64,000 nt of DNA. Origin: Maridesulfovibrio ferrireducens (GTDB lineage Bacteria > Desulfobacterota > Desulfovibrionia > Desulfovibrionales > Desulfovibrionaceae). Both the position numbers and the translations under genes were made by a program. The DNA lies in NCBI RefSeq assembly GCF_900101105.1, contig NZ_FNGA01000001.1, forward strand, positions 248,001 through 312,000, written 5' to 3'. Each line of letters starts with the position of its first letter. The first letter of the stretch is position 1. Of the stretch, positions 36,174 to 44,737 are shown in pieces. The notes under the pieces were generated by a model. The model saw nothing but the letters and a program-made list of their open reading frames with translations. It did not search any database and was not told the origin of the DNA.

Positions 36174-38453
36174 ATGGAACAGGGCTCACTTCACGAATGG
36201 GAAGCCAAATGTATTCAGGAAGAACCTCCCCGTTGCAAAGCAGCATGTCCGCTTCACGTGGACGGACGGGAATTCTGTAAACTTCTTGCAGCCGGGCAAA
36301 CTGACAAAGCGTGGGCGGTCCTCTGCCGTACACTTCCATTTCCCGCTATAACTGCGCGCATCTGTGATGCCCCCTGTAAAAAAGCCTGCCTTCGTGAAGA
36401 AGTCGGCGGCGGTATAGAAATGGGTAGTCTGGAGCGATTCTGCGCTGAAAACGCAAAACGTACTCCTCCATTCAGACCTCTGCCCGCCCGCGGAAAAACA
36501 GTTGCTGTTCTTGGAGGATTTCTACCCGGCCTTGCCGCGGCTTGGGATCTTGCCAAAAAAGGTTTCACGGTCACAGTTTTTTTGAACAATATTTATGAAG
36601 CATTCGAAACACTGCCTCAAAAATCGTTGAGCATAGATATTTTCAAAAAGGAAATCGAAGTCATCAAAAAAATGGGCGTGACTTTTATTGAAAACAGTAA
36701 GCCAGACGAAAAACTCACCGAAGAGTGCCTCCAAAATTTCGATGCGGTATTTTCAGACCCGCTATCTTGTTGCGCTGAAAAACTAAAAATAAAAGTTCCT
36801 TCCGTTACAACTCTTGAGACTGAAAAAAATGGACTCTTTGCGGCCTCAATGCCCGTGAACGGTACCTCACCAGTCGCACTCATAGCAATCGGTCGCAAGG
36901 GAGCTTTATCCATTGAACGGTTCATGCAAAATGCGTCTCTCTCAGCCGGGCGTGAACGCGAAGAACCTTTTGAAACCAGACTCTATACGAATATCAGCAA
37001 AGTAGAACCGCTTGCCCCCGTGACTATTCCAGAAGCAGGTTACACCACCGAATCAGCACACGAGGAAGCTTCCCGCTGTTTGCTTTGCGAATGTATGGAA
37101 TGCGTAAAAAACTGCGCCTATCTCGAAAATTTCAAGGGCTATCCTAAAGTTTTTGCCCGCCAGATATATAACAATGCTTCCATTGTAATGGGTACACGCA
37201 GAGCTAACAATCTCATTAATTCATGCATGCTCTGCGATTTATGCACAGAAATATGCCCCGAAAATTTCTCCATGAAAAATCTTTGTATAGAAGCCCGGCA
37301 GGATTTGGTTGAAAAGGGACATATGCCGCCTTCCGCCCATGAATTTGCTCTGCGGGACATGGAATTTGCTGACAGTGAAGTTTGCACCATCAACAAACAT
37401 CAAGCCGGATTTGAACAAAGCGAATGGGCATTTTTCCCCGGTTGTCAGTTGCCTGCGTCAGATCCGAATGCAGTTAAAAAGGTTTATGATTTTCTCTGCA
37501 ACTCCTTAACGGGAGGAACAGGGCTTATGCTCCGTTGCTGCGCTGCTCCTGCGGACTGGTCTGGGCGCATTGAACTTTTCAATAAAAAAGCGACCGATTT
37601 GCAAACAGACTGGGAATCATTAGGAAAACCTAAACTAATCGCGGCCTGCCCTTCGTGTCAGGAAACTCTGCACAAAGCCATTCCAGAAGCTGAAATAACA
37701 TCATTATGGTCTGTGCTCTTCCAGCATCGTAAAAAATTAAGCCCAGTTATACCGGACACAATTCCGGCATTGCAAGACCCTTGCACCGCGCGACACAATG
37801 ATAAACTCTTGACCGATGTGCGCGTCCTGCTTTCAGATTTGGACATTGAATTCACTGAACCGGAACTTTCAGGCCTTCATACGGAATGTTGCGGTTTCGG
37901 AGGATTGCTCAGCAATGCCAACGAACCTTTATCGAAAACAGTGGCAGAACGCCGGGCTTCAAAGCTGGCCGGAGACGGCATCACGTATTGCGCCATGTGT
38001 CGTGATCTACTTGCAAAAAGCGGAAAACGCTGTCTTCACATATTAGATGTAATTTTCCCGCCAGAAAACCTCGATCCTGCGGCACGCACCGTACCCCAAT
38101 ACTCTGAGCGCCGCGAAAATCGAGTCAGGCTTAAGGAGCAGATGCTGGATGTAATCTGGAAAACCCCATCTGCTCCTCGCCCTGGCTATGAATCTATTGC
38201 TGTCTCTTTCACAGAAAAAGCTAAAAAGCTTATGGAAGAACGCCGCATCCTTATTTCTGATATTCAAAAGACAATTACGGCAGTGCAAAAATCAGGGCAA
38301 GAACTCGAAAATATCGAGACAGGACACAAACTGGTATATTACAGACCTGTCACAGTCACTTACTGGGTTGAATTCGAAAAAACAGGTGAAAACAGTTACT
38401 TAATCCACAAGGTATGGAGTCACCGCATGCGCATACTCGGAGGTCGTAAATGA
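36174..38453 (+). CDS. Pyridine nucleotide-disulfide oxidoreductase/dicluster Fe-S protein with CCG domains
   Basis: The 759-residue cytoplasmic protein joins three modules. An N-terminal GltD-like Fe-S and nucleotide-binding part (CIQEEPPRCKAACPLHVDG; CDAPCKKACLRE; VAVLGGFLPGLAAAWDLAKK) comes first. Then a two-cluster ferredoxin domain (CLLCECMECVKNC; CMLCDLCTEICPENF, about residues 302-365). Then HdrB/GlpC-like cysteine-rich CCG segments (FFPGCQLPAS; LRCCAAP; HTECCGFGGLL; CAMCRDLL). It is a plausible electron acceptor or bifurcation-type partner for aldehyde oxidation. ATG 36174 follows TGGGAG and its stop overlaps the next gene by 4 nt. Confidence 0.8.
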   Translation: MEQGSLHEWEAKCIQEEPPRCKAACPLHVDGREFCKLLAAGQTDKAWAVLCRTLPFPAITARICDAPCKKACLREEVGGGIEMGSLERFCAENAKRTPPFRPLPARGKTVAVLGGFLPGLAAAWDLAKKGFTVTVFLNNIYEAFETLPQKSLSIDIFKKEIEVIKKMGVTFIENSKPDEKLTEECLQNFDAVFSDPLSCCAEKLKIKVPSVTTLETEKNGLFAASMPVNGTSPVALIAIGRKGALSIERFMQNASLSAGREREEPFETRLYTNISKVEPLAPVTIPEAGYTTESAHEEASRCLLCECMECVKNCAYLENFKGYPKVFARQIYNNASIVMGTRRANNLINSCMLCDLCTEICPENFSMKNLCIEARQDLVEKGHMPPSAHEFALRDMEFADSEVCTINKHQAGFEQSEWAFFPGCQLPASDPNAVKKVYDFLCNSLTGGTGLMLRCCAAPADWSGRIELFNKKATDLQTDWESLGKPKLIAACPSCQETLHKAIPEAEITSLWSVLFQHRKKLSPVIPDTIPALQDPCTARHNDKLLTDVRVLLSDLDIEFTEPELSGLHTECCGFGGLLSNANEPLSKTVAERRASKLAGDGITYCAMCRDLLAKSGKRCLHILDVIFPPENLDPAARTVPQYSERRENRVRLKEQMLDVIWKTPSAPRPGYESIAVSFTEKAKKLMEERRILISDIQKTITAVQKSGQELENIETGHKLVYYRPVTVTYWVEFEKTGENSYLIHKVWSHRMRILGGRK

Positions 38454-38665
38454 GCACCTTAAAAGTCCTTGATGATGATTTCTCCTCATGGAAATGCTCA
38501 GCATGTGGAAAAAATCTTGAGCCTGCACCTGTTGAGCTTGAATATCTTGAAAGCAGATTCACTGTTGAACTTCCGTCCTGCCCTGCGTGCGGACTGGTTC
38601 TCATTCCCGAAGACCTTGCTCTGGGGAAAATGGCGGAAGTGGAGAGTCTTCTGGAGGACAAATAA
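38450..38665 (+). CDS. Small two-CxxC redox/zinc-ribbon protein (DVU_1557-like)
   Basis: The 71-residue protein has two CxxC pairs, CSACGKN (about residue 16) and CPACGLV (about residue 44), and an acidic C-terminus. From memory it matches a small family named after D. vulgaris DVU_1557 that accompanies this aldehyde oxidoreductase. The start overlaps the preceding stop (ATGA). It may bind zinc or iron and act as an electron carrier or scaffold; no activity is known to me. Confidence 0.75.
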   Translation: MSTLKVLDDDFSSWKCSACGKNLEPAPVELEYLESRFTVELPSCPACGLVLIPEDLALGKMAEVESLLEDK

Positions 38666-38667
38666 AA

Positions 38668-39339
38668 ATGAACCCTACGGCCCCGATTGTTCCTCTTTGG
38701 GAACGCTCAACTCTACGGGATGCCGCCGGAAACACTTTGCGCCCCGGAGGACTGAGCCTCACAGACCATGCTATCTCATTAGCTCATATCCCGCGTTACA
38801 GTAGAGTACTGGACGTCGGCTGCGGCCTTGGTGCAACAGTTCATCATCTAAATGAATCTCACTCTTTTGAAGCATATGGCATAGACCGTTCAGCCGGACA
38901 GCTGGAAAAAGCTCACTCAGGACTTGCTCTTTCACAAGCAGATGCTACGAATCTCCCTTATTCAAACAATTTTTTTGACGCTCTAATTTGTGAATGTGTG
39001 CTTTCTCTTTTACCAGATATGTCAGAAGCACTTGCTGAATTTAAACGGGTTCTGAATTCATCCGGCACACTGATTCTCACCGACATTTATCAGCGGGGCC
39101 AAAACAGTTCCGGCAGTATCTCAGGCTCGTGCGTAACAAATCCTCTGAATATAAATCAGTTGGACAAAGCTCTCAGTGATCACGAATTTCATACAATTAT
39201 TAAAGAAGATCACTCAAAGCTGCTTGCAGAACTTGCGGCGCGGCTCATTTTTACAGGAGAAAAGTCCATTATTCCTAAAGGGAGTTGTTGCGATAAACCC
39301 GGCTATATGCTGCTCATTGCCAAACTGAACGAACTCTAA
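38668..39339 (+). CDS. SAM-dependent methyltransferase (DVU_1556-like)
   Basis: The 223-residue class I methyltransferase has motif I VLDVGCGLGATVHHL, an acidic motif II in YGIDRSAGQ, and a conserved PYSNNFFDALICECVLSLL. I use ATG 38668 behind TGGAGGACAAATAAA; the frame is open further upstream over the preceding gene, but that part is a shadow. The substrate is unknown; it is flanked by the redox protein and the C_GCAxxG_C_C protein. Confidence 0.82.
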   Translation: MNPTAPIVPLWERSTLRDAAGNTLRPGGLSLTDHAISLAHIPRYSRVLDVGCGLGATVHHLNESHSFEAYGIDRSAGQLEKAHSGLALSQADATNLPYSNNFFDALICECVLSLLPDMSEALAEFKRVLNSSGTLILTDIYQRGQNSSGSISGSCVTNPLNINQLDKALSDHEFHTIIKEDHSKLLAELAARLIFTGEKSIIPKGSCCDKPGYMLLIAKLNEL

Positions 39340-39357
39340 TTACGGAGATTTTTTCAT

Positions 39358-39822
39358 ATGAATGATACAGATCTGCGCATCCTTCAATTAAACGGTTCAG
39401 GCTATTGCTGCGCCCAGATAATAACACTTCTTTGTCTTGAAAATTTACAGCGCGAAAACCCTGATCTTGTGCGCTCCATGCAGGGCCTCTGCCTCGGCAC
39501 GGGAGATTGTTCAGGAACATGCGGAATTCTAACCGGAGGAATATGCGCACTTGCACTCTACGGAGGCAAAGGGCTTGATAACGAGGAAAAAGATGACCGC
39601 CTTCCGTTAGTTGTAGAAAACTTTAGAGAATGGTTCAAAAGCACATCAATTAAACAATATGGCGGCATCTCCTGTGGCGATATCATCGGCGACGAATGCG
39701 GAGCACCAAAACCGGACCGTTGCGGCAAGCTGCTTGTTGAGGCCTACGCTCAACTCATACAACTCCTTGTTGACGCAGGATTTGATCCCTATTCCGGCAG
39801 GGAAACAAACGATGAATACTGA
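39358..39822 (+). CDS. C_GCAxxG_C_C family protein (DVU_1555-like)
   Basis: The 154-residue protein carries conserved cysteines in GSGYCCAQI, LCLGTGDCSGTCGILTGG, GISCGDIIG, ECGAPKPDRC. This is the C_GCAxxG_C_C family of probable metal- or redox-active proteins. It is preceded by ACGGAG and overlaps the radical SAM gene by 11 nt, which implies equal expression and a joint role. Confidence 0.82.
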   Translation: MNDTDLRILQLNGSGYCCAQIITLLCLENLQRENPDLVRSMQGLCLGTGDCSGTCGILTGGICALALYGGKGLDNEEKDDRLPLVVENFREWFKSTSIKQYGGISCGDIIGDECGAPKPDRCGKLLVEAYAQLIQLLVDAGFDPYSGRETNDEY

Positions 39823-41176
39823 TTTTAATATTTATGAAACAGCAAGTGTCTGTCCCGTCTGTTTAAAAAGAATTTCGGCCCAAAGAATTACTAAAAACGG
39901 TGAAACCCGCATTGTAAAAAGATGTATCGAACATGGCGAGTTCAGCACACCGGTCTGGCGCGGGGAGCCTAATATTCAAAACTGGGCACGGCCTAAAATT
40001 CCATCCGCACCTCCGGTTACAGATACAACTGTATCAAAAGGCTGTCCTTTTGATTGCGGCTTATGTCCCGAGCACAACCAGCATACATGCACCACTCTGA
40101 TTGAAATCACATGGCGGTGCGATCTTAACTGCAAGATATGTTTTGCGTCAGCGGGAAATTCTGAACACCAGACACTGGTTAGACCGGACCCGACTATTGA
40201 TGAGCTTAAAGATTTACTGACAAAAGTTCGCGAAACGGCCGGACCTTGTAATTTGCAACTTTCAGGCGGAGAACCAGCTGTACGCGATGACCTTCCGCAA
40301 ATTGCCGCAATTGCAAAAGAACTCGGTTTCCCTTTTGTACAAATCAATACAAACGGACTGCGCGTAGCCCGTCAGGAAGGATTAGCTAAACTCTGGGCAG
40401 ACAGTGGCGTTGATTCCGCTTTTTTACAATTTGATGGCACCCGCGATGATATTTATGAATCAATTCGTGGACGCGCATTAATGAAAGAAAAAATGGAAGC
40501 CATTAAGAATCTGACCGAAGCGGGAATAGGAGTGGTTCTGGTTCCGACAATTGTTCCGGGCGTGAATGATGATAACATCGGCGAGATTCTGAAGTTAGCG
40601 ATATCTCATTCTCCCGGAATACGCGGTGTGCATTTTCAACCCGTCAGCTATTTCGGACGCTATCCAGAATCTCCGTCAGATAAATCCCGCATCACATTGC
40701 CGGAAATCATGAGCAAGCTCGAAGAACAAACCTCCGAGCTGGTTCATAAAGTGGACTTTTTACCTCCCGCCTGTGAACACTCCTTATGTTCTTTTCATAG
40801 CAATTATATGGTGATGGAAGATGGAAAGCTCAAAAAACTTTCAGGCAAAAATGAAGCTTGCTGCGCTCCGCGTCCTGCTTCGGAAGGCGCAGAAAAATCG
40901 AGAACTTTTGTTCGCAGGCAATGGGCTGCTCCGGCAGTAGAAGAATGTGGATGTAAAAAACCGCTTGATGACTTAGATCGCTTTATTCAGCGGGCAAAAA
41001 CACATATTCTAGCAGTGTCAGGCATGGCTTTTCAGGATGCGTGGACACTTGATCTCGAAAGACTCAGAGGCTGTTGCATTCATGTAGCATCGCCGAATGG
41101 AAAATTAATTCCATTTTGCGCGTATAACCTGACTTCAATGGATGGATCATCTCTTTACCGAGGACGAAATGATTAA
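39812..41176 (+). CDS. Radical SAM enzyme resembling tetraether-lipid synthase family
   Basis: The 454-residue enzyme has an N-terminal rubredoxin/zinc-ribbon-like part (SVCPVCLKRISAQ...CIEHGEFSTPVW), an extra cysteine motif KGCPFDCGLCPEHNQHTC and the radical SAM CxxxCxxC in TWRCDLNCKICFASAG. The C-terminal part has further cysteines (CEHSLCSF, CCAPR, ECGCKKP, RGCCIH). This order is that of the archaeal MJ0619/Tes group, which carries several [4Fe-4S] clusters. Here it lies with a CoA ligase and an aldehyde oxidoreductase, so the substrate is open. The start at 39812 (MNTDFNIYE) is chosen because the upstream open frame overlaps the preceding gene. Confidence 0.82.
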   Translation: MNTDFNIYETASVCPVCLKRISAQRITKNGETRIVKRCIEHGEFSTPVWRGEPNIQNWARPKIPSAPPVTDTTVSKGCPFDCGLCPEHNQHTCTTLIEITWRCDLNCKICFASAGNSEHQTLVRPDPTIDELKDLLTKVRETAGPCNLQLSGGEPAVRDDLPQIAAIAKELGFPFVQINTNGLRVARQEGLAKLWADSGVDSAFLQFDGTRDDIYESIRGRALMKEKMEAIKNLTEAGIGVVLVPTIVPGVNDDNIGEILKLAISHSPGIRGVHFQPVSYFGRYPESPSDKSRITLPEIMSKLEEQTSELVHKVDFLPPACEHSLCSFHSNYMVMEDGKLKKLSGKNEACCAPRPASEGAEKSRTFVRRQWAAPAVEECGCKKPLDDLDRFIQRAKTHILAVSGMAFQDAWTLDLERLRGCCIHVASPNGKLIPFCAYNLTSMDGSSLYRGRND

Positions 41177-42482
41177 CAATCCCCTTGAGTGCTGGCTTAA
41201 TCTGCGCATGGGACGGCCGCTTGATTCCGGAGCGGTTTCTCCCGAGGATCTGCGCGAGTGGCAATTTGAACTTCTACGTAAAACCATAAAACATGCCGCA
41301 AAATCTTCACAGTTTTATTCAAAACATTTAAGCGGCATAATCCCCGAGAATATTAGAACCCCAGCGGATTTAAGCGCATTGCCTTTCACTCTGCCAAGTG
41401 ACCTGCGAAAGAATCCGAACAGTTTTTTATGTGTATCTCAAGATGAAGTTGCACGCGCCATAACTATTTCAAGTTCAGGATCAAGCGGGCCTCCTAAACG
41501 ACTTTTTTTTACTGCCGGAGATTTAGAACGCACCATTGAGTTCTTTCATTACGGTATGGGGCCATTGGTAGGAAAGGGAGAAACGGTTCTTGCTCTGCTC
41601 CCGGATTCACGGCCCGGCGGAGTTGGAAATCTTTTCTCTGAAAGTATCTCAAGACTCGGAGCAAAGACTGTTTATCCAGAAGATCCTTCTGACATCCCTG
41701 CTCTTCTGAATTTACTTTTGAATTCTCGTGCAACTTGTATTTTAGGCCCGGCAATACATATTCACGCACTGTCCCGTCTTTGGAAAAGCAAACGGCTCCC
41801 TAAAAATCAAGTCCGCTCTGCCCTGCTGTGCTGGGATGTTTTACCAAGCGTTACAATTCAAACAATATCAAACACATTCGGTTGTGAAATTTTTTCTCAT
41901 TGGGGCATGACTGAAACCTGTCTGGGCGGCGCAGTTGAATGTTTTCAAGGTTCCGGCATGCACCTGCGTGAACCGGATTTTTATGTTGAAATAGTTGACC
42001 CTGCTACCGGATTACCTGTGCCCGACGGAACCAGCGGAGAGATTCTGTTTACAACTCTCTCAAGAAGGGCGATGCCTCTTATAAGATATAAAACCGGTGA
42101 TATCGGACAAATAATCTCGGGACCATGCACATGTTCCCTTCCAATGCGCAGACTTACCGGTGTAACAGGCAGATTAAACGGAGATATCCGCTTACCTACC
42201 TCCGAACAGTTGTCACTTTCAGAGCTTAACGAAATAATCCTACAGTTTGTCGGAGTGCTGGATTTTAAAGTCAGCTTTCAACAACATCCGCCCAGTCTCA
42301 ACATAACTCTGGATATTTCTCCTGAAGCTAAGATTCCATCAGATCTTTCTAAATCCATAATTTCCTATCCAAAACTTAACCGGGCAATCGTCGAAAATGA
42401 TTTGAAAATCAATATTGAAATTGATAATCATAATGGCAACATCAGTTCAGGTTTTGGGAAAAGATTAATAACATCGGCTTAA
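41169..42482 (+). CDS. AMP-forming CoA ligase, phenylacetate-CoA ligase-like (DVU_1553-like)
   Basis: The 437-residue protein is an adenylate-forming enzyme: phosphate loop ISSSGSSGPPKRLFF, HWGMTETCLGGAVE and a GEILFTTL/RYKTGDIG region follow the order of phenylacetate-CoA ligases. It would activate an acid with ATP and CoA, possibly the product of aldehyde oxidation. ATG 41169 follows GAGGACGAA and overlaps the radical SAM stop by 8 nt; an upstream ATG at 41142 would add nine residues. Confidence 0.82.
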   Translation: MINNPLECWLNLRMGRPLDSGAVSPEDLREWQFELLRKTIKHAAKSSQFYSKHLSGIIPENIRTPADLSALPFTLPSDLRKNPNSFLCVSQDEVARAITISSSGSSGPPKRLFFTAGDLERTIEFFHYGMGPLVGKGETVLALLPDSRPGGVGNLFSESISRLGAKTVYPEDPSDIPALLNLLLNSRATCILGPAIHIHALSRLWKSKRLPKNQVRSALLCWDVLPSVTIQTISNTFGCEIFSHWGMTETCLGGAVECFQGSGMHLREPDFYVEIVDPATGLPVPDGTSGEILFTTLSRRAMPLIRYKTGDIGQIISGPCTCSLPMRRLTGVTGRLNGDIRLPTSEQLSLSELNEIILQFVGVLDFKVSFQQHPPSLNITLDISPEAKIPSDLSKSIISYPKLNRAIVENDLKINIEIDNHNGNISSGFGKRLITSA

Positions 42483-42506
42483 ATAAGCCATAAAGGTCAG
42501 TCTCTA

Positions 42507-43553
42507 ATGAAAAAACTCGTTCACAACATTCGTTTACAGTTGGAATCCGGCAATGATCTCATTCTTGCAAGCATTGTTGAAAGTTCAGGCTCCACGCCCC
42601 GTTCATCCGGCAGTAAAATGGCTGTCCGCCGTGACGGGAAAATTGACGGAACTATAGGCGGAGGGCTGGTGGAAGCCCTTGTTCAACGCGCAGCAGCAAA
42701 ACTTTTTGATATCCAGAACATCGCTATTTCTTTTAAAGAATTTGACCTCTCAAATACACTTGCCGCGAACGCCGACATGATTTGCGGAGGACATGTCACC
42801 GTTATGATGGAACATCTCCATGCGGATAAAGAAACAACGGACATATACATTAAATTTGATGACTGCCTTAAGCTCGGACAAAAGGTTACCATTCTTTCAC
42901 TCATGGACAACGAAGAAAACTCCACAACTTCAATTAGAATTTTACTAACCCAAAATCAGGCAATCCCTGAAGTTCAAGGGTTCTCCGAAAAAAGTGTTTC
43001 TGAACTGCAAGCTGCATCCCTGAAAAAAGACTCCCCCATCATTCAGGACAATCACAATCAACGCCTTATTGCAGAAAGTTTTACTCCACAGCCAAGTCTG
43101 TTTATTTTCGGAGCCGGGCATGTTTCCCGCCCAACCGCAGCATTGGCAACTACTGTAAATTTTAGAACCGTCATTCTTGATGACCGCATCGACTTTGCTA
43201 ATATTGAACGCTTTCCTGAAGCGGACGAAATTGAGGTGCTTCCTGACTTTAACAACGCATTTGCAAATCTGGAAGTAACCGAAGATTCATATATTATTAT
43301 TGTTACACGCGGACATCTACACGATAAAACAGTGCTGGCACAGGCTCTGAAAACTCCTGCCTGCTACGTAGGAATGATCGGCAGTTCCAAAAAACGCAAT
43401 GCCATTTACGACGCTCTGCTTGAGGAAGGAGTCACACAAACAAGCATAGATCGCTGCCATTGCCCCATCGGCCTTGGTATCGGAGCACAGACTCCTGAAG
43501 AAATAGCTGTCAGCATTGTTGCAGAACTGATCAAAAAACGAGCCGGGGATTGA
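42507..43553 (+). CDS. XdhC/CoxF-family molybdoenzyme maturation factor
   Basis: The 348-residue protein has the XdhC N-terminal domain (IVESSGSTPRSSGSKMAV, GTIGGGLVEA, CGGHVTVMME) and a C-terminal Rossmann domain (FIFGAGHVSRPTAALA, YVGMIGSSKKR, CHCPIGLGIGAQTPEEIAVS). XdhC proteins bind molybdenum cofactor and help add the sulfido ligand required by xanthine oxidase family enzymes. It should mature the mop product in this operon. Confidence 0.88.
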   Translation: MKKLVHNIRLQLESGNDLILASIVESSGSTPRSSGSKMAVRRDGKIDGTIGGGLVEALVQRAAAKLFDIQNIAISFKEFDLSNTLAANADMICGGHVTVMMEHLHADKETTDIYIKFDDCLKLGQKVTILSLMDNEENSTTSIRILLTQNQAIPEVQGFSEKSVSELQAASLKKDSPIIQDNHNQRLIAESFTPQPSLFIFGAGHVSRPTAALATTVNFRTVILDDRIDFANIERFPEADEIEVLPDFNNAFANLEVTEDSYIIIVTRGHLHDKTVLAQALKTPACYVGMIGSSKKRNAIYDALLEEGVTQTSIDRCHCPIGLGIGAQTPEEIAVSIVAELIKKRAGD

Positions 43554-43555
43554 AA

Positions 43556-44737
43556 ATGAAAATTTATGGGCTGGTTCTTGCCGCCGGGCTTTCCTCCCGT
43601 ATGGGAAAGCTCAAGGCTACACTACCTCTGGATGAAGGAACTGTACTCTCAAACTGCATCCGTTCCTTGCTTGACGGAGGAGTTGCCGATGTATTTGTAG
43701 TTACAGGACACAAAGCAGAGGAAGTTGAATCCGAAGTTCATAAACTCGGAATGCACACAGTATATAATCCGGATTATGAAAACGGTATGTTTTCTTCTGT
43801 CATTGCAGGGGTAAAGGCTCTACCCGATGATGTTTCAGCCTTTTTGGTCTTGCCGGTAGACATCCCGCTCGTACGTTCCTCAACAGTGCGAGCTTTAACC
43901 TTCGAGTTTAAAGATTCTCCGGCTGATATTATTTACCCTGCATTTAAAAACGAAAGAGGACACCCTCCGCTCATAAGTGCAAAACTTATCCCTGAAATTC
44001 TCCTCCATGACGGGACTGGAGGTCTTCGCAAAGTACTCGAAAGACATGACTCAGGAGCCAGAAACAAAAACATGCCTGATCTCGGGATTCTGCATGATCT
44101 GGATACACCGGAAGATTACACGACTGCTCTCAAATTTTCCCGAAACAAGCGGTTCCCTCTCCCCGAAGAATGTGAATCTCTCTGGGAGCTGGCCGAAACG
44201 CCGCAAACCACACAGGAGCACTGTAAAGCTGTTGCTAAAGCAGCCTGCACTATGGCTAAAGCTCTTAATTCTGCCCGTAGAGAAGGTCCGTTATTAGATA
44301 TGGATATAGTGCAAAGCGCAGCGCTGATGCACGACGTTGCGAAAATTCGCAGAAATCATGAAGCGAAGGGGGGCACTCTTCTGGCCGGATACGGATTTAC
44401 AGGAATCTCGGACATTGTCGCCTCACATCGTGATACCAAAATAGATCCGACCTCTCCGTTGACGGAAAAAGAAATAGTATTTCTGGCGGACAAGCTTTTC
44501 GAAGGAAGCACATTGGTAACTATTAAGGAACGATATGGGAAAAGAATCAGCAAATGGGCAAATGACCCCGATGCGCTCAAAGCTATCCATGGCCGCCTTG
44601 AACGAGCAGAAAATTTATTGACTCGATATGAAAATGAAGCAGGAATTAAAACATCTGAACTTCTGACAAGTCCCGCTCACAGCCCTTTAAACTCTGCGAC
44701 CTTTATGCAAGAAAACAACATCAAGGCGCAATTATGA
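43556..44737 (+). CDS. MocA-like molybdopterin cytidylyltransferase fused to an HD domain (DVU_1551-like)
   Basis: Residues 1 to about 195 form a nucleotidyltransferase (LVLAAGLSSRMGKLKA; LPVDIPLVRSSTV; GHPPLIS; DLDTPEDY), the fold that makes molybdopterin cytosine dinucleotide, the cofactor of the mop enzyme. The C-terminal half is an HD phosphohydrolase-like domain (ALMHDVAKIRRNHEAKGG; VASHRDTK; FLADKLFEG). The pairing suggests cofactor making with hydrolytic control. ATG 43556 is used; the preceding gene's stop lies 2 nt upstream. It overlaps the next gene by 4 nt. Confidence 0.85.
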   Translation: MKIYGLVLAAGLSSRMGKLKATLPLDEGTVLSNCIRSLLDGGVADVFVVTGHKAEEVESEVHKLGMHTVYNPDYENGMFSSVIAGVKALPDDVSAFLVLPVDIPLVRSSTVRALTFEFKDSPADIIYPAFKNERGHPPLISAKLIPEILLHDGTGGLRKVLERHDSGARNKNMPDLGILHDLDTPEDYTTALKFSRNKRFPLPEECESLWELAETPQTTQEHCKAVAKAACTMAKALNSARREGPLLDMDIVQSAALMHDVAKIRRNHEAKGGTLLAGYGFTGISDIVASHRDTKIDPTSPLTEKEIVFLADKLFEGSTLVTIKERYGKRISKWANDPDALKAIHGRLERAENLLTRYENEAGIKTSELLTSPAHSPLNSATFMQENNIKAQL

